Shown piece after piece: positions 31,635 through 42,256 of a DNA stretch of 64,000 nucleotides. Position 1 is the first letter of the stretch. Every line of letters starts with the position of its first letter. The notes beneath the pieces were generated by a model. The model was given only the letters and a program-made list of their open reading frames with translations, was not told where the DNA came from and ran no database searches. Location: assembly GCA_031841125.1 (NCBI GenBank), contig JAJSSI010000010.1, positions 1,247,001 through 1,311,000 on the forward strand, read 5' to 3'. A program made the position numbers and the translations under genes. This DNA comes from Acanthococcus lagerstroemiae (Eukaryota; Arthropoda; Insecta; Hemiptera; Eriococcidae).

Positions 31635-34600
31635 TTACGATAAATTTAAATGTTTCACAAACTTATTAAATTTGTCTGTATTCAAACCTTTTGTAAACAC
31701 ATCAGCAGTTTGCTCTAATGTACTTATGTATTCAATTTCTACAATTCCCTCTTTCAACAAATCAGATATAAAATGAAATCTTATGTCAATATGTTTACAT
31801 CTGCGATTATTTTCAATATTCTTAATCATATTGATGGTACTCTGATTGTCTTCATAAATAACAGGGGTTGCATACTTAATGTTTAAATCCTTTAGCAAAT
31901 GTAACAGGTGCAATAATTCACAAGACGCAGTGCAGATTGCAACAAATTCACTTTCAGTGCTTGACAAGGTTACAATTGGCTGCTTACGAGAAGAGTAACT
32001 GACAACATTATTGAATAGTTTGACACAATATCCAGTTATTGATCTGCGATCATCTACATCATTGGCAAAATCAGCGTCAACATAACAAGAGACTTTTGCT
32101 ACGTCACATTGTTCAGAGTAAAAATGCATTTTTAGATTCACTGTTGAGATAACATACTTCAACACGCGAAGTAAGTGTTTAAAGTGAGTGTCTGTAGGAT
32201 TCTGTTGGAATTTTCCAAAATAACTTACAGAAAATGCTATGTCTGGACGGGATCCAAGCATAATATACATCAGGCAACCAAGCAGTTGCTTATAAGGCAT
32301 TTTTGTGTTAAGCTCAATATTCTGATTGACCAACAGGTTTACTTTGCTTTCAATTGGAGTACTAACAGGTCGACAATTAATCACATTAAATTTACTTGCA
32401 ACGTTTTCAATCAAATCCTTTTGATCAATGGTCATTACTTTACTTTCTACATTACAGTTTACATTTAGACCGAGAATTTTTGAAACTTTGCCAAGGTCTG
32501 TCATTTCAAATTCTACTTTAAGTTTTTCTTTAATCTCATTTAATATACTAGGATCATTTGAAGTCAAGAGGATGTCATCAACATAAAAAACAACATACGA
32601 TAAAAAATTACTCTGCCTTTTAACAAAGAGACAATAATCTGCACGAGAACGTTCAAAACCATTTTTGAGTAGGAAGGTAACCAAACGTTCATTCCATGCT
32701 TTAGGAGCTTGCTTAAGGCCGTACAGAGATTTTATTAATCGACAAACTTTATTATTACTGTTTACTTCTAAGCCACTAGGCAAGGACATATAAATTTCTT
32801 CCTCCAATATGCCATTTAAAAAGGCATTTTTAACGTCTAAGTGATGAACATCCTGATTTTTATCATTACAGACAGTTAAGACGGTACGAATCGTAGTTAA
32901 CTTTGCAACTGGGACAAAAATGTCATTGTACATTTCAGAGGTTTGTTCACATCCACAAACAACTAATCTGGCTTTAAAAATGCCATTGTCCTTGATGCGA
33001 AAAACCCAACGATTACTTAATACAGGTTTATCAACCGGCTTGTCAACTAATTCCCAAGTATTATTTTTAATTAAAGCGTTAAGTTCTTCATCAATAGCCG
33101 ATTTCCAATTATTCCGAAATTTACCTTTTAAAGCTTCAACGTAGGTGTTAGGAATGTTATTCACAAATGCTTCTACGTTATAAACACAATAGTCACTTGA
33201 AATTGAATCATTAGTGTCAAAGTCAGGAATGATAATGTTTTCAATATCATCTACGTTAACAATAGGAACAGTATTATTTATGTCCTGTGGAATTTTTATG
33301 TTGTCAATATTATCCAGATCAAATTTAAAATTACTGTCAAAAACACTTCGTTCATTAAAAATAATATCTCGACCTTCAATTATTTTTCGTTCATCTGGAT
33401 TCCATAAGCGATAACCACGCGGACTGTAACCAACAAAAATTAGCTTCTTACTTTTTAAATCAAATTTACCGTTACAATTGTCCTTTAGTAAATAAGCATC
33501 GCATCCAAAGATTTTAAACTTTGAAAAATCAATATTACGATTGTACCAGGACTTAGCCGCTAATTTTGTATTATTACAGCTAGGTGTACGATTAAAAACG
33601 TATGTGGCACACAATATCGCTTCTCCCCACATTTCTAAATTCAACTTAGAGCTTGCTAAGAACGACCGAGCCTTTAATAATAACGTATCATTAAGTTTCT
33701 CCGCTTTACCATTCATCTGAGGATTATTCTTAATAGTATTTTCAATACGAATACCTTTTTCTCGACAAAAATCAATCATTTGTTGGTTAAGATACTCGGT
33801 GCCGTTATCACAACGTACGGCACTTACAGGTAAATTATGGTGACTGGTTGCTTCATTTACAAACAGCTTGAACTTTTCAAATACTTCACTCTTCGATTTC
33901 AACAAATATACGGTAGCAAAGTTAGTGAAGTCGTCTAAAAAGGTTAAGAAATAACGACATCCATTATACGTATATCCAGATGTGCTCATACACACATCAG
34001 TATGAATTAACTGAAGCGGACGTGTCGATACAAAGTCACTATCAGGATGAGGAAGACGTTTTTGTTTCGCGTACACACATGGTTCACAAAAATCTTGGTC
34101 ATTCAAGTCTACTTTTACATTATCAATTAAGCCGTTATCACAACACCATTTTAGCGAACGATAATTAAGGTGGGCAAGTCGATAGTGCCAGAGTTTTACA
34201 GTTTCAACATTAGTAAAGTTGCACTCAAAATTACTCTCATTATTTAACGTTAAATCCATCTCATAAATATTTCCAGACCGATTACCTGTAGCAACACGAG
34301 CGTTAAATGTTCTTATTATTTCCCCGATTTCAGACAATAATTCGTCAGATGATCTGATTATTTCTACAGTTTGTTGACCAAAAAGTGCCAATAGATTATT
34401 ATCGGTCATTCTTGAAATCGATAACAAATTACGTTTCAGATCAGATGCATACATAGCGTTATTAACAACACAATTTACGTTATTGTTCGATTTACAGGGA
34501 ATATCCCCAACACAATCTACGTTAATATTGGATCCTGTTTTAGCTGTATTAATCGATAAAGGATTAGTCAATTTGCGTACGTTATTCAACAATATTGCTT

Positions 34601-35648
34601 TATCCTTGGAAAAGTGATCGGATGCCCCTGAATCAAGAACGAACTTCAAATTTTTAGATTCGTTTTCATTGTTTACGTTATTACACAAAAGGAAGGATTG
34701 AGTTACGTTAGTTTCATCGTTTTTGTTAATACGATTAACAGAATTACTTTGAGTAGATGCGCTGAACGCTATTTTACTTTTACAATCAGCAACTAAATGA
34801 CCAAAGCCCGTACACTTATTACAAAGAATCGATCTATCTAAATTTTTCGGCTTACGACAGTCATTCATTTTATGACCAGGCAAATTACAATTTAAGCAGC
34901 GAATACTAGATTTACCATCGGATTTATCACTAGAATTCTGATTGCCACTGGAATTAAAGTTACGTTTAGCGCGATTATTATTACCTTTATAATCACGTGC
35001 AGTATTACGATTACAGTTAACAGTTTGATTACTTGAATTAGTCGTAGTCATTGCAACTTTATTTGGTTCAGCAGGGTCAGACTTCACAGTTTCAAGATCG
35101 AAATCAAGTAGGGTTGACACTACTCCATCAAAGTCATCGAGCGCCTTCGTTATTCTTAGGATGTCAGCAACCGGTTTATAAGTTGACGGCAAGGAAGATA
35201 ACAATTTTCTTGAAATTTCTTTATCTTCCATTGTTACTGAGGCCTCTTGTAGCAGTCGAACGATCTCACGAAATTTATTAATGTGTTCGGACAGAGAGCC
35301 TTTTTCATACTTAATTTCATCGTATTTCTTTTTAAGTACGGAGATTACTACCTCACTTTCCCGTTTGAAGCATTTTGAAAGAGCCGTCCACATATCAAAA
35401 GCAGTGATTGAATTCTTGACAGTTTCAAGCTGGGAATCAGCAATGGTTTCCACGATCAAGCGTCGGCATTTACAATCCTCATGTATCCATTCATCGGTTC
35501 GATTTTTTTTGCTTGTTTGATTGGATATATAGGATATTAATTTTTCTTCCTCCAACATTAATTTAACTCGAAAAGACCAGTTGTCATAGTTTCCTCCGTT
35601 AAAGAGAGGAATTCGACGCCGATCATTACTGGAACTGTTCGCCGCCAT
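31635..35648 (-). CDS. Copia Gag-Pol polyprotein, intact
   Basis: One frame of 1337 codons from an ATG at 35,648 to a stop at 31,635. Order: UBN2-type capsid (residues about 10-200); two zinc knuckles, CLNCNLPGHKMNDC and CNKCTGFGHLVADC (about 250-290); protease VLDSGASDHF (about 337); pre-integrase zinc site LWHYRLAH ... CEPC (about 487-530); integrase with HTDVCM, RCDNGTEYLN (about 614) and MNGKAEKLN; RT with WELVDKPVDKPVLSNRWVF, HHLDVKNAFLNG, SLYGLKQAPKAW and the catalytic FYVDDILL (about 1020); RNase H with YVDADFANDVDDRRSITGY and VTLSSTESEF, ending TADVFTKGLN. Length and order are normal for Copia (about 1300-1450 residues), and no catalytic block is missing. It replicates through RNA inside Gag particles and inserts by integrase. 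Confidence 0.97.
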   Translation of the reverse strand: MAANSSSNDRRRIPLFNGGNYDNWSFRVKLMLEEEKLISYISNQTSKKNRTDEWIHEDCKCRRLIVETIADSQLETVKNSITAFDMWTALSKCFKRESEVVISVLKKKYDEIKYEKGSLSEHINKFREIVRLLQEASVTMEDKEISRKLLSSLPSTYKPVADILRITKALDDFDGVVSTLLDFDLETVKSDPAEPNKVAMTTTNSSNQTVNCNRNTARDYKGNNNRAKRNFNSSGNQNSSDKSDGKSSIRCLNCNLPGHKMNDCRKPKNLDRSILCNKCTGFGHLVADCKSKIAFSASTQSNSVNRINKNDETNVTQSFLLCNNVNNENESKNLKFVLDSGASDHFSKDKAILLNNVRKLTNPLSINTAKTGSNINVDCVGDIPCKSNNNVNCVVNNAMYASDLKRNLLSISRMTDNNLLALFGQQTVEIIRSSDELLSEIGEIIRTFNARVATGNRSGNIYEMDLTLNNESNFECNFTNVETVKLWHYRLAHLNYRSLKWCCDNGLIDNVKVDLNDQDFCEPCVYAKQKRLPHPDSDFVSTRPLQLIHTDVCMSTSGYTYNGCRYFLTFLDDFTNFATVYLLKSKSEVFEKFKLFVNEATSHHNLPVSAVRCDNGTEYLNQQMIDFCREKGIRIENTIKNNPQMNGKAEKLNDTLLLKARSFLASSKLNLEMWGEAILCATYVFNRTPSCNNTKLAAKSWYNRNIDFSKFKIFGCDAYLLKDNCNGKFDLKSKKLIFVGYSPRGYRLWNPDERKIIEGRDIIFNERSVFDSNFKFDLDNIDNIKIPQDINNTVPIVNVDDIENIIIPDFDTNDSISSDYCVYNVEAFVNNIPNTYVEALKGKFRNNWKSAIDEELNALIKNNTWELVDKPVDKPVLSNRWVFRIKDNGIFKARLVVCGCEQTSEMYNDIFVPVAKLTTIRTVLTVCNDKNQDVHHLDVKNAFLNGILEEEIYMSLPSGLEVNSNNKVCRLIKSLYGLKQAPKAWNERLVTFLLKNGFERSRADYCLFVKRQSNFLSYVVFYVDDILLTSNDPSILNEIKEKLKVEFEMTDLGKVSKILGLNVNCNVESKVMTIDQKDLIENVASKFNVINCRPVSTPIESKVNLLVNQNIELNTKMPYKQLLGCLMYIMLGSRPDIAFSVSYFGKFQQNPTDTHFKHLLRVLKYVISTVNLKMHFYSEQCDVAKVSCYVDADFANDVDDRRSITGYCVKLFNNVVSYSSRKQPIVTLSSTESEFVAICTASCELLHLLHLLKDLNIKYATPVIYEDNQSTINMIKNIENNRRCKHIDIRFHFISDLLKEGIVEIEYISTLEQTADVFTKGLNTDKFNKFVKHLNLS

Positions 35649-35765
35649 ACCTCAGGATTACAGCACGATTTTTGATTGCGAAGCCGCGAACATTAAAAAA
35701 TTAAGTTACGAGAGCTGCGAACGTTGATAATTACATTAAGGACACAGCGTAGGTCAAGTCGTGAC

Positions 35766-35779
35766 CTGGGCCCAAAACC
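35766..35779 (-). other. Copia primer binding site, internal initiator Met tRNA
   Basis: On the minus strand GGTTTTGGGCCCAG directly follows the 5' LTR. It is complementary to the initiator Met tRNA anticodon arm with one mismatch, as in the Copia at 15,079. Confidence 0.8.
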
Positions 35780-35977
35780 TGTGAGAATAATCTATTGATC
35801 GATATTTAAAGAGATCACATTTTTAAGAAAACGTTTATTTAAGAATAACAAAAAAACGAAGTCCGCCATCAACAAAAATAACAGCGAAAAAGAAGAAAAA
35901 CAAAATGTGGCAGGGTTGCCAATAATCAAACAAAAAAACAACGCGTCAGCACGGTTGGACTGTTGGTTTAACTAACA
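35780..35977 (-). repeat. Copia 5' LTR
   Basis: 198 bp, no difference from the 3' LTR seen by direct comparison. Confidence 0.95.
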
Positions 35978-36398
35978 GTTTTAATGTTTCTTGAATGTAC
36001 GGCTGTGACGTGGCTACGATGACTAAAAGTGGTGATGTTGGGTGAATGTTAATGTACAGCAAGGCCGCAGCTGCGTGGCTGTAGCGATTGCTTACGTTCT
36101 TATAACTCGGCACAGAATGTCAACAAGGGAAGCATTCCGTCGAGCACGAGGTAAAGTTACTTGGTGAGAATTTATAACTGTCGTTTATTAATTTTTAATA
36201 TTTTTAATTATGTCTGCAAAACCGAAATCAAAATCATCCAAGGAAATGGACCAAAGTGGTGTATTTACAGGGTAATTATTCAAAATATTATTAATTATGT
36301 TCAACATTATTTGAATATGCTTTTCGAGTGTCTATTCTTCATTTTGGTACTCTTTCTTGTTTCAGTTATGAGACTAGTCTAGTTTCAACAGATTCTAT

Positions 36399-36530
36399 CA
36401 ACGCAGCTGGTCTGCAATTGTAATATTCTGTCAACGCAGCTGGTCTGCAATTGTAATATTCTGTCAACGCAGCTGGTCTGCAGTTATAATTAATATTCTA
36501 TCAACGCAGCTAGTCTGCAGTCGTATTATT
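36399..36530 (+). repeat. Minisatellite in Harbinger intron, unit 33-37 bp
   Basis: CAACGCAGCTGGTCTGCA starts at 36,399, 36,432, 36,465 and 36,502, separated by TTGTAATATTCTGT-type spacers. Lies in intron 1 of the Myb-like gene. Confidence 0.9.
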
Positions 36531-37833
36531 TTTTCAATGTTACGCTGCAACAACGCAATTGTTATTTTCATGTTATTCTTCGTCATTATTCCTCAGATCC
36601 AAAGCTCAGCAACGGTCACTGAAATATAACGTTCAGCAAAAGCAGTACATGCTGCAGTTCCTCGAACATCACCCGCAGATGGTGTCAAAGAGGTTTTCTA
36701 GCACCTACACCCTGCAAGATGAGAAGAAACTGTGGCAGCAGCTAGCCAGTCAGCTGAACAAAATGGGACCGGAAAAGGCGGTCAAAGATTGGATTGAGGT
36801 GTGGTTTGTATTGTTTTATACAATCAAAAGTAAACTCATATTAATTCATTTTCTATAATGCACATGATTTCTTATTTAGGCATGGAATGGTTATAAAAAC
36901 AAAACACGTAAATTGGCCCGGGATATAGTGCGTGAACACTGCAAAACAGGCGGTGGTGAAGCAGACGTCGATTATGGAAAGTTCACCCCTCAAAAGGAGC
37001 GGGTGATCTAGCTCCTTGGGGGCTGGAAAACAATCAAAGGAGAAGCTGTCAGAGAGTTGGGAGTCGCCTCACATCCGAAAGTAGAGGACCTTACCCATTT
37101 TATTACCGAAGAATTTGTCGAAGCAGACATTGATAACGATTTGCTAAATGTAGGCCTTGAAAATATTATTTCTATGATTTACTAATGAAATGTACATAAA
37201 TTTATGTCAACTGAGAGGTAATGAAATGATTATATTGTAGCTGGAAGAGTGTTACGATCAAGGGTTACTTGCAAGAGAAGGAACGTCAACGCCCATGCAG
37301 TCTCTTAGTTCGTCAGTCAAAGAGACTCTTAGTTCGTCAGTCAAAAAGACCGTACCAGTTTCTCAATCACCTTCAGTTGAGCGCAGAGTGGATGACATGT
37401 CAACGCCACAGCAGTTGTTTAGTAAATCGGTAAAACAAACAGCACTGCAGCATACAACTGCCAAATCTAGTATTGGCAAACGTAGAAAAATGACAATTGA
37501 AGCGGGTGAGATATAGACTAATTTCCTTATTAAATCAATTCAATGCGGTCCCATGCGCATTTTACTTGTACTTCTTCACTCTTTATACAAATTGTGCGGC
37601 TTTCTTCGTAAAATGATTGTAATTTGAGCTTGTTATTGATAATATTTTTATTGTGAAAGAAATACGATTCGAAGTGCGACTTTTTTACATGTGACCGTCT
37701 TGTATTACACTACACAACAGGTCCATTTGACTGCCCCCCCCCCCTTCATATTTCTGGTCCAAAGTAGACTAGTTGAATTGAGCTCATTTTGTGCTGAATT
37801 GTGTTACCATAATTACATTTCGTGCTTAGTACC

Positions 37834-38223
37834 TTTCAAAATATTAACAAAACTCTTTAAAGAGCCAGCCCCTCCCCCAGGACAAATTTAAGGTTGAAAT
37901 TCTTTGGAGATCATCGAATATTTTTCCACAATTTTTGAGAAACTTCTTCAAAAACCATCGTATTTTCACTTGTGTGAATCTTGAGGAAAAATCTCCGGTT
38001 ATTCATAAAGAATAATTTTATTGAAAATCTTCAGAGAAGGAACTCTGACGAGTTTCAAGGAATTGCATCGGAAATATTCGGGGAAAAGTAACGATGGTTT
38101 TTGAAGAAGTATCTCAAAATTCGTCAGGAAAAATATTCTATGATCTCAAGAGGATTTCAACCATAAATTTTGTCCTGGGGGAGGGCTGGCGCTTGAAGAG
38201 TTTTGTTAATATTTATTTTGAAA
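37834..38223. mobile_element. Fold-back MITE with inverted arms of about 130 bp
   Basis: Left arm from 37,834 (TTTCAAAATATTAACAAAAC, CAGCCCCTCCCCCAGGACAA, AAACTTCTTCAAAAACCATCG) is repeated in inverted, slightly diverged form up to 38,223 (CGATGGTTTTTGAAGAAGTA ... TTTTGTTAATATTTATTTTG). Total 390 bp. Lies in an intron of the Harbinger Myb-like gene. Confidence 0.8.
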
Positions 38224-38660
38224 TTTATTTTTTATAAGTAATTTGTCTGACTTATTTTAAATAATACATTTATATTATTTAGCCCATGAGGACCAAGGCC
38301 TCTCCTTACAATCGTAATTAAACAAAAATTTAAGAGGAATCGCGAGGTTCAATGAAAAAGTAGAGACCAGACTTGAATTCAGCATTTAAAATACCTTTAG
38401 AATTGCATAGTCTCATCCCCGTGTTTTTCATGCTCTTGTATAATATTACAGTTTCAAACTTTCCTAAAATGTAGGATATTTTTACAGTAAATCCACAGTT
38501 GCTCAGTATATAGGAGAATATGCTGATGGAACAAACGCGGCAAGCCGATGCGATGGTCAAGCAAGCCGAAGCAATGGTCAAGCAAGCCGATGCAATGGAA
38601 AGGATTGCCTCTGCAGTCACATCAGTAGGTACAGCCCTAACGAAAATTGCCGAGAAGTGG

Positions 38661-39143
38661 GCAGAAGAATAAATCTCGAACTATTACGTGTTGAAGTGTA
38701 CTGTTTTTATTAATTTTATTGTGTTTCGTTTTCATTCATTTTATTGTGTACAGTCCTAAAAATTGTAAGAGTTTATAATAGAAAATTATTAAAGACGTAT
38801 TGGCGATTTTGCTCTCCTTGTTCAACCATATTCTGATTCACAAACACTGGAGGTGCGAATTCTTGTAAAATTTCATCATCAGCTTCATTGTAATCATCAT
38901 TATTTGGTAAATTGAGCAGAAGAATAAGTCTCGAACTATTACGTGTTGAAGTGTACTGTTTTTATTAATTTTATTGTGTATAGTCCTAAAAATTGTAACA
39001 GTTTATAACAGAAAATTATTAATGACATATTGGCGATTTTGCTCTCCTCGTTCAACCATATTCTGATTCACGAATACTGGAGGTGCGAATTCTTGTAAGA
39101 TTTCATCATCAGCTTCATTGAAATCATCATTATTTGGTAAATA
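38661..39143. repeat. 254-bp tandem duplication at the junction of the two Harbinger genes
   Basis: GCAGAAGAATAA-TCTCGAAC starts at 38,661 and again at 38,915. The copies differ at scattered bases and both include the ends of the Myb-like gene (stop codon) and of the transposase gene (last residues). The copy next to the transposase body (38,915 onward) holds the working C-terminus. Confidence 0.9.
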
Positions 39144-40409
39144 ATCGTCATTATCCATTCGTAGACAGATGTTGTGAAGCGCAGCGCAACAATTAATGAT
39201 TTTCGCACACTTCAATGGCACAAAATGAAGACCTCGTTCGCTCTTCAAGCACCGCCAGCGTGCCTTTAAAACACCTAAAAATAAGATAATTGTACAGTAA
39301 TTGTCTTTCACTTACAATATTGTATGAATCAGCGCACTTAAAAAACGTACCAATTACTTTCTCAATTATACTCTGAAGCTGTTTGCGACGTCTGTTAAAT
39401 CGGATTTGCCCTATTCCTTCGGGATTTCGATAAGGAGTCAGTAGCCATGGCTCCAAAGGGTACCCACTGTCTCCAAGAAGCCACCACTGATTTCCTTCAA
39501 ACCGTTGCGATATGAAAGCGCGAATGTGACTAACAGCCCAAACAGCTGCATCGTGGGTGCTTCCCTGATGTCTCGCATTGATGGCCAGGATATTATATTG
39601 ATCATCAGCGATCTACAAAGGAGAAATACATATTGTTAACTTTTGATATATGAAAATATGGAGGCCAAAAAAGAACTCACAATTTGAGTGTTCAGCAAGT
39701 GCCTCTGCTTTCTATTGACATACTGAAACTCGATGGCAGTTGGTATCGCCTGTGTGACAATGTCGATGTGAGTTCCATCTATAAACCCGACAATTCCTGG
39801 AAAATTTTCATGTTCTTCGATTCTACATGTGAAACAGCAAGTAACATGAAAGTAACCCAAAACTGAAACACTGCAAGTTGGAATATTGACCAACATATCT
39901 TCTATACGTAACGATATTACTGACTTATTACTGATTATATTGATATCGTTGTTGGAACGTGGGAATTTTACGAATCGCGGACATAAGTGTTCATTCATTA
40001 CGTCGACGACTTCATTAATTATTCTCGATGTAGTCGACTTTCCTACACCTAAATTTTTATCGTTTCCAACTGAACGTAGATAGGATCCTTGGGCGAAAAA
40101 CCTCAGCGCAACAAGTAGCTATAAGCGCACAAATAATATAAATGATCACAATAACTTGATAATAATTTATGTAAAGGACTTACAAGTATGTTTACTTACT
40201 TTCAGTCTTCTAGTAACAGCACCTCTTCGGGTCTCCATCTTTAAATGTGGTTCAATGATTTCGAAAATCAATTCGAATATTTCTTTGTTTACCCGAAACA
40301 ATTCCCGAAACCTACCATTCGTTAACTGGAATGCTCGATTTTCTTCCCTTATACGTATATTTAATTTCCTTTCTTCTCTGCGCCGCACTAAATTGTCGTT
40401 TTCATTCAT
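39003..40409 (-). CDS. PIF/Harbinger transposase (HARBI1-like, DDE_Tnp_4), spliced
   Basis: Minus strand, likely start 40,409 ([15 protein letters not shown]). Exon 1 (to about 40,190) has [20 protein letters not shown]. The next exon has [20 protein letters not shown], an HTH. The next, about 39,830-39,665, has [13 protein letters not shown] (first Asp) and [16 protein letters not shown]. The next, about 39,620-39,351, has [33 protein letters not shown] (second Asp) and QSIIEKVIG (Glu), donor GTACGT. The last exon is 39,276-39,003 ([27 protein letters not shown]). DDE residues are all readable and I see no certain disabling change in the inferred exons, but exon joins are by eye. It excises and inserts the element at 3-bp sites. 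Confidence 0.85.
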
Positions 40410-40731
40410 AAATACATTTAAATTATTAAAATTAATCGCCCACATTTTATAAATAATGATTATGTAAAAAATTGATCTTATCACCACAACAAAATCAAAC
40501 ATTAGATAAAATGAAAGATAATTTTCATTACGACTTCCTAGCCGGGCTAACTACTAGTCGCGAGGTGTAGTTATGCTGACTATCCGGCTATGCCAAGAAA
40601 AATAACAAGATGCTGCAGCCGCTATAGCCCGCAATAGCCAGCGGATAGCCGCTTTCGAGAACGCACATAATTTGATAGCTGACATAGCCGAGCGTTAGCT
40701 GTGATAGCCGATTTCAAGGAACGCTCTCCTG

Positions 40732-41045
40732 TTCTCTAGGTTGTTGTGAATTTAAGAACGGTTTTACTCTCTGTTCGATTAGTTTTGAAAAGATTTTGCA
40801 TAAAGTTGAGCTTAGGCTTATTGGGCGGTAGTTTTCGATCTTGTGTTTTTCTCCTTTTTTAAAGATTAATATCACGTCAGATTGTTTCCAATCTTTTGGT
40901 ATGGTTTTCTCTTTCAGTATGGTGTTGAAAAGTTTTGTCAAAGATACCCATAATGACCTTCCCCCCCATTTTATATGTTCGTTGGCAATTTTATCGTGCC
41001 CGGCGCTTTATTGTTTTTTAGATTTTTGATAATGTGTTCTACCTC
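40732..41045 (-). pseudogene. RTE-type LINE, middle part: start of reverse transcriptase
   Basis: Minus-strand reading: IIKNLKNNKAPG (about 41,000), WKQSDVILIFKKGEKHKIEN, YRPISLSSTLCKIFSKLIE and QQPREQ, the first RT blocks. Its right neighbour in coding order is at 31,306 (AGFRSGYSTIDH); the Harbinger element separates them. Its upstream neighbour is at 43,942. Confidence 0.92.
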
Positions 41046-41194
41046 CCCGATAAATAATTTGAATACGGTTGCCCTGTAGTTGCCTTGTAGAATAGGGTAA
41101 CTGTTGCCGTTTTAGGGCAACTACAGGGTAACCACGCTGAAGGACCGCCCACTTCTAGAAGTTGCCTCATATTCTCCAGCAAACTTCACTGTTG

Positions 41195-41275
41195 CCCGTT
41201 GGTTGCCCGTTGGTTGCCCTTTGGTTGCTCTTGGTTGCTCTTGGTTGCTCATTGGTTGCCTTTCGGTTAAACAGT
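41195..41275. repeat. Subterminal GTTGCC tandem array, left
   Basis: Repeats of GTTGCCCGTTG and GTTGCTCTTG with a period of about 11 bp. Confidence 0.75.
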
Positions 41276-42256
41276 TTTTATTGTACAACTTTGTCCAGTA
41301 TTTCCGAGATACGAGTGTTGCGTGAAAGATTGCTGAAATTGTATTTCATACGTTATTAAAAGTGAAAAAGCGAAGCAATTTGAAGTATAGTCAGATTCTA
41401 CACCGTTGCCGTTCGAAGAGGTGAGTACAAGTAAGACGTACATGCTAAACGTAATACGTTTTCCGTATATATTTCTGTGTACCTACGAAACGTGTAGCAG
41501 CATAGCATTATAGAGTGACAGGTATCAGAGGATTGTGCATGGTGCATTCTTAGGGTGCATTCATGCCGGACTGAATCAGAAAATTCCGCTGATTTTTTTA
41601 GTCGTGGATCACACGGAATTTGCACCAGATATCGCATATTTGGCTTGATCAAATTGCAATGCTTCGTTGCAGATATTCAAAAACGGCAGAAGCCATTAAA
41701 GCAGCAGAGGTTAGAATCAAAAGTGACATTATTCGCCAGAAAATGTTTTCAGAAACTGAGAAAAATTGATGGGATTTACTGCGCGTGGCCTGGGGCGGTT
41801 TCTCCTACTAATATGGTAGGCAGGCAACTCACAAAACGTACGTGACAAACATTTTCATGTTCCGTTACCGTCAGGAACGCTCACTAACCCATTTCAAATG
41901 AAAATTGGATAAAGTCACTTTTGATTCTCATCTCCTCAATTACTCAACAACGACACAACGAACCGTACGCTCATTACTCGTATTTTTGCAATGATATGGT
42001 GTAATCAATGCCCCTCTACCATCGCCTAGAATGCATATCTTGCTATTTCGCACACGATAATGCGTGAAAGAGGAGGGTTCGAAAGTTCAGAAACCATTCA
42101 CATCTCAAAATCAATAATTTAGCCATAAGGTCTACTCCTTCAGAGCCGGTCACATATTATTCTTTATATTTCAAATGTCAATTCTATTCAATAATATGTA
42201 ACTGTATAGCTGTATGCTGACGCAGCCATTCATTATCCTATTTTTAATAATGTATA

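Larger units (their letters stand above)
31402..35977 (-). mobile_element. Intact Copia LTR retrotransposon
   Basis: 4576 bp, minus strand. Two 198-bp LTRs (31,402-31,599; 35,780-35,977) that I read as identical. Perfect target duplication GTTTT at 31,397-31,401 and 35,978-35,982. Primer site, polypurine tract and a single uninterrupted 1337-codon Gag-Pol are all present. Inserted into the left arm of the Harbinger element. Everything visible is compatible with a recently active copy. Confidence 0.98.
36210..38672 (+). pseudogene. Harbinger Myb/SANT-like accessory protein, spliced
   Basis: Exon 1 36,210-36,271 (ATG; donor GTAATT), exon 2 36,597-36,798 (acceptor TTCCTCAG; donor GTGTGG), exon 3 36,880-37,149 (TTATTTAG; GTAGGC), exon 4 37,241-about 37,504 and a last exon of about 38,510-38,672. 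Exon 2 holds the Myb_DNA-bind_5-like domain: QKQYMLQFLEHHPQMVSKRF, then DEKKLWQQLASQLNKMGPEK and DWIEVW/AWNGYKNKTRK across the splice. The last exon is a coiled coil of repeated QADAMV/KQAEAMV units ending KIAEKWAEE. A TAG at 37,009 in exon 3 replaces the Glu expected in R-V-I-E-L-L-G, so the gene is broken. In this superfamily such proteins help the transposase bind the ends and enter the nucleus. Confidence 0.82.
31310..40728. mobile_element. PIF/Harbinger DNA transposon (contains a nested Copia)
   Basis: Terminal inverted repeats GAGAGCGTTCCTTGAAAT (left 31,310; inverse at right, ending 40,728), with a 3-bp target duplication CTG at 31,307-31,309 and 40,729-40,731. Removing the element restores the LINE reading EQ-AGFR across the site. 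Excluding the Copia insertion it is about 4.84 kb. It carries two convergent genes, a Myb-like accessory protein (+) and a HARBI1-type transposase (-), the usual PIF/Harbinger pair. GGCTA/TAGCC motifs repeat near both ends. Confidence 0.95.

Noticed and set aside
32175..35520. Plus-strand frames of 60-97 codons
   Set aside because: Reverse-strand shadows of the intact Copia Gag-Pol.
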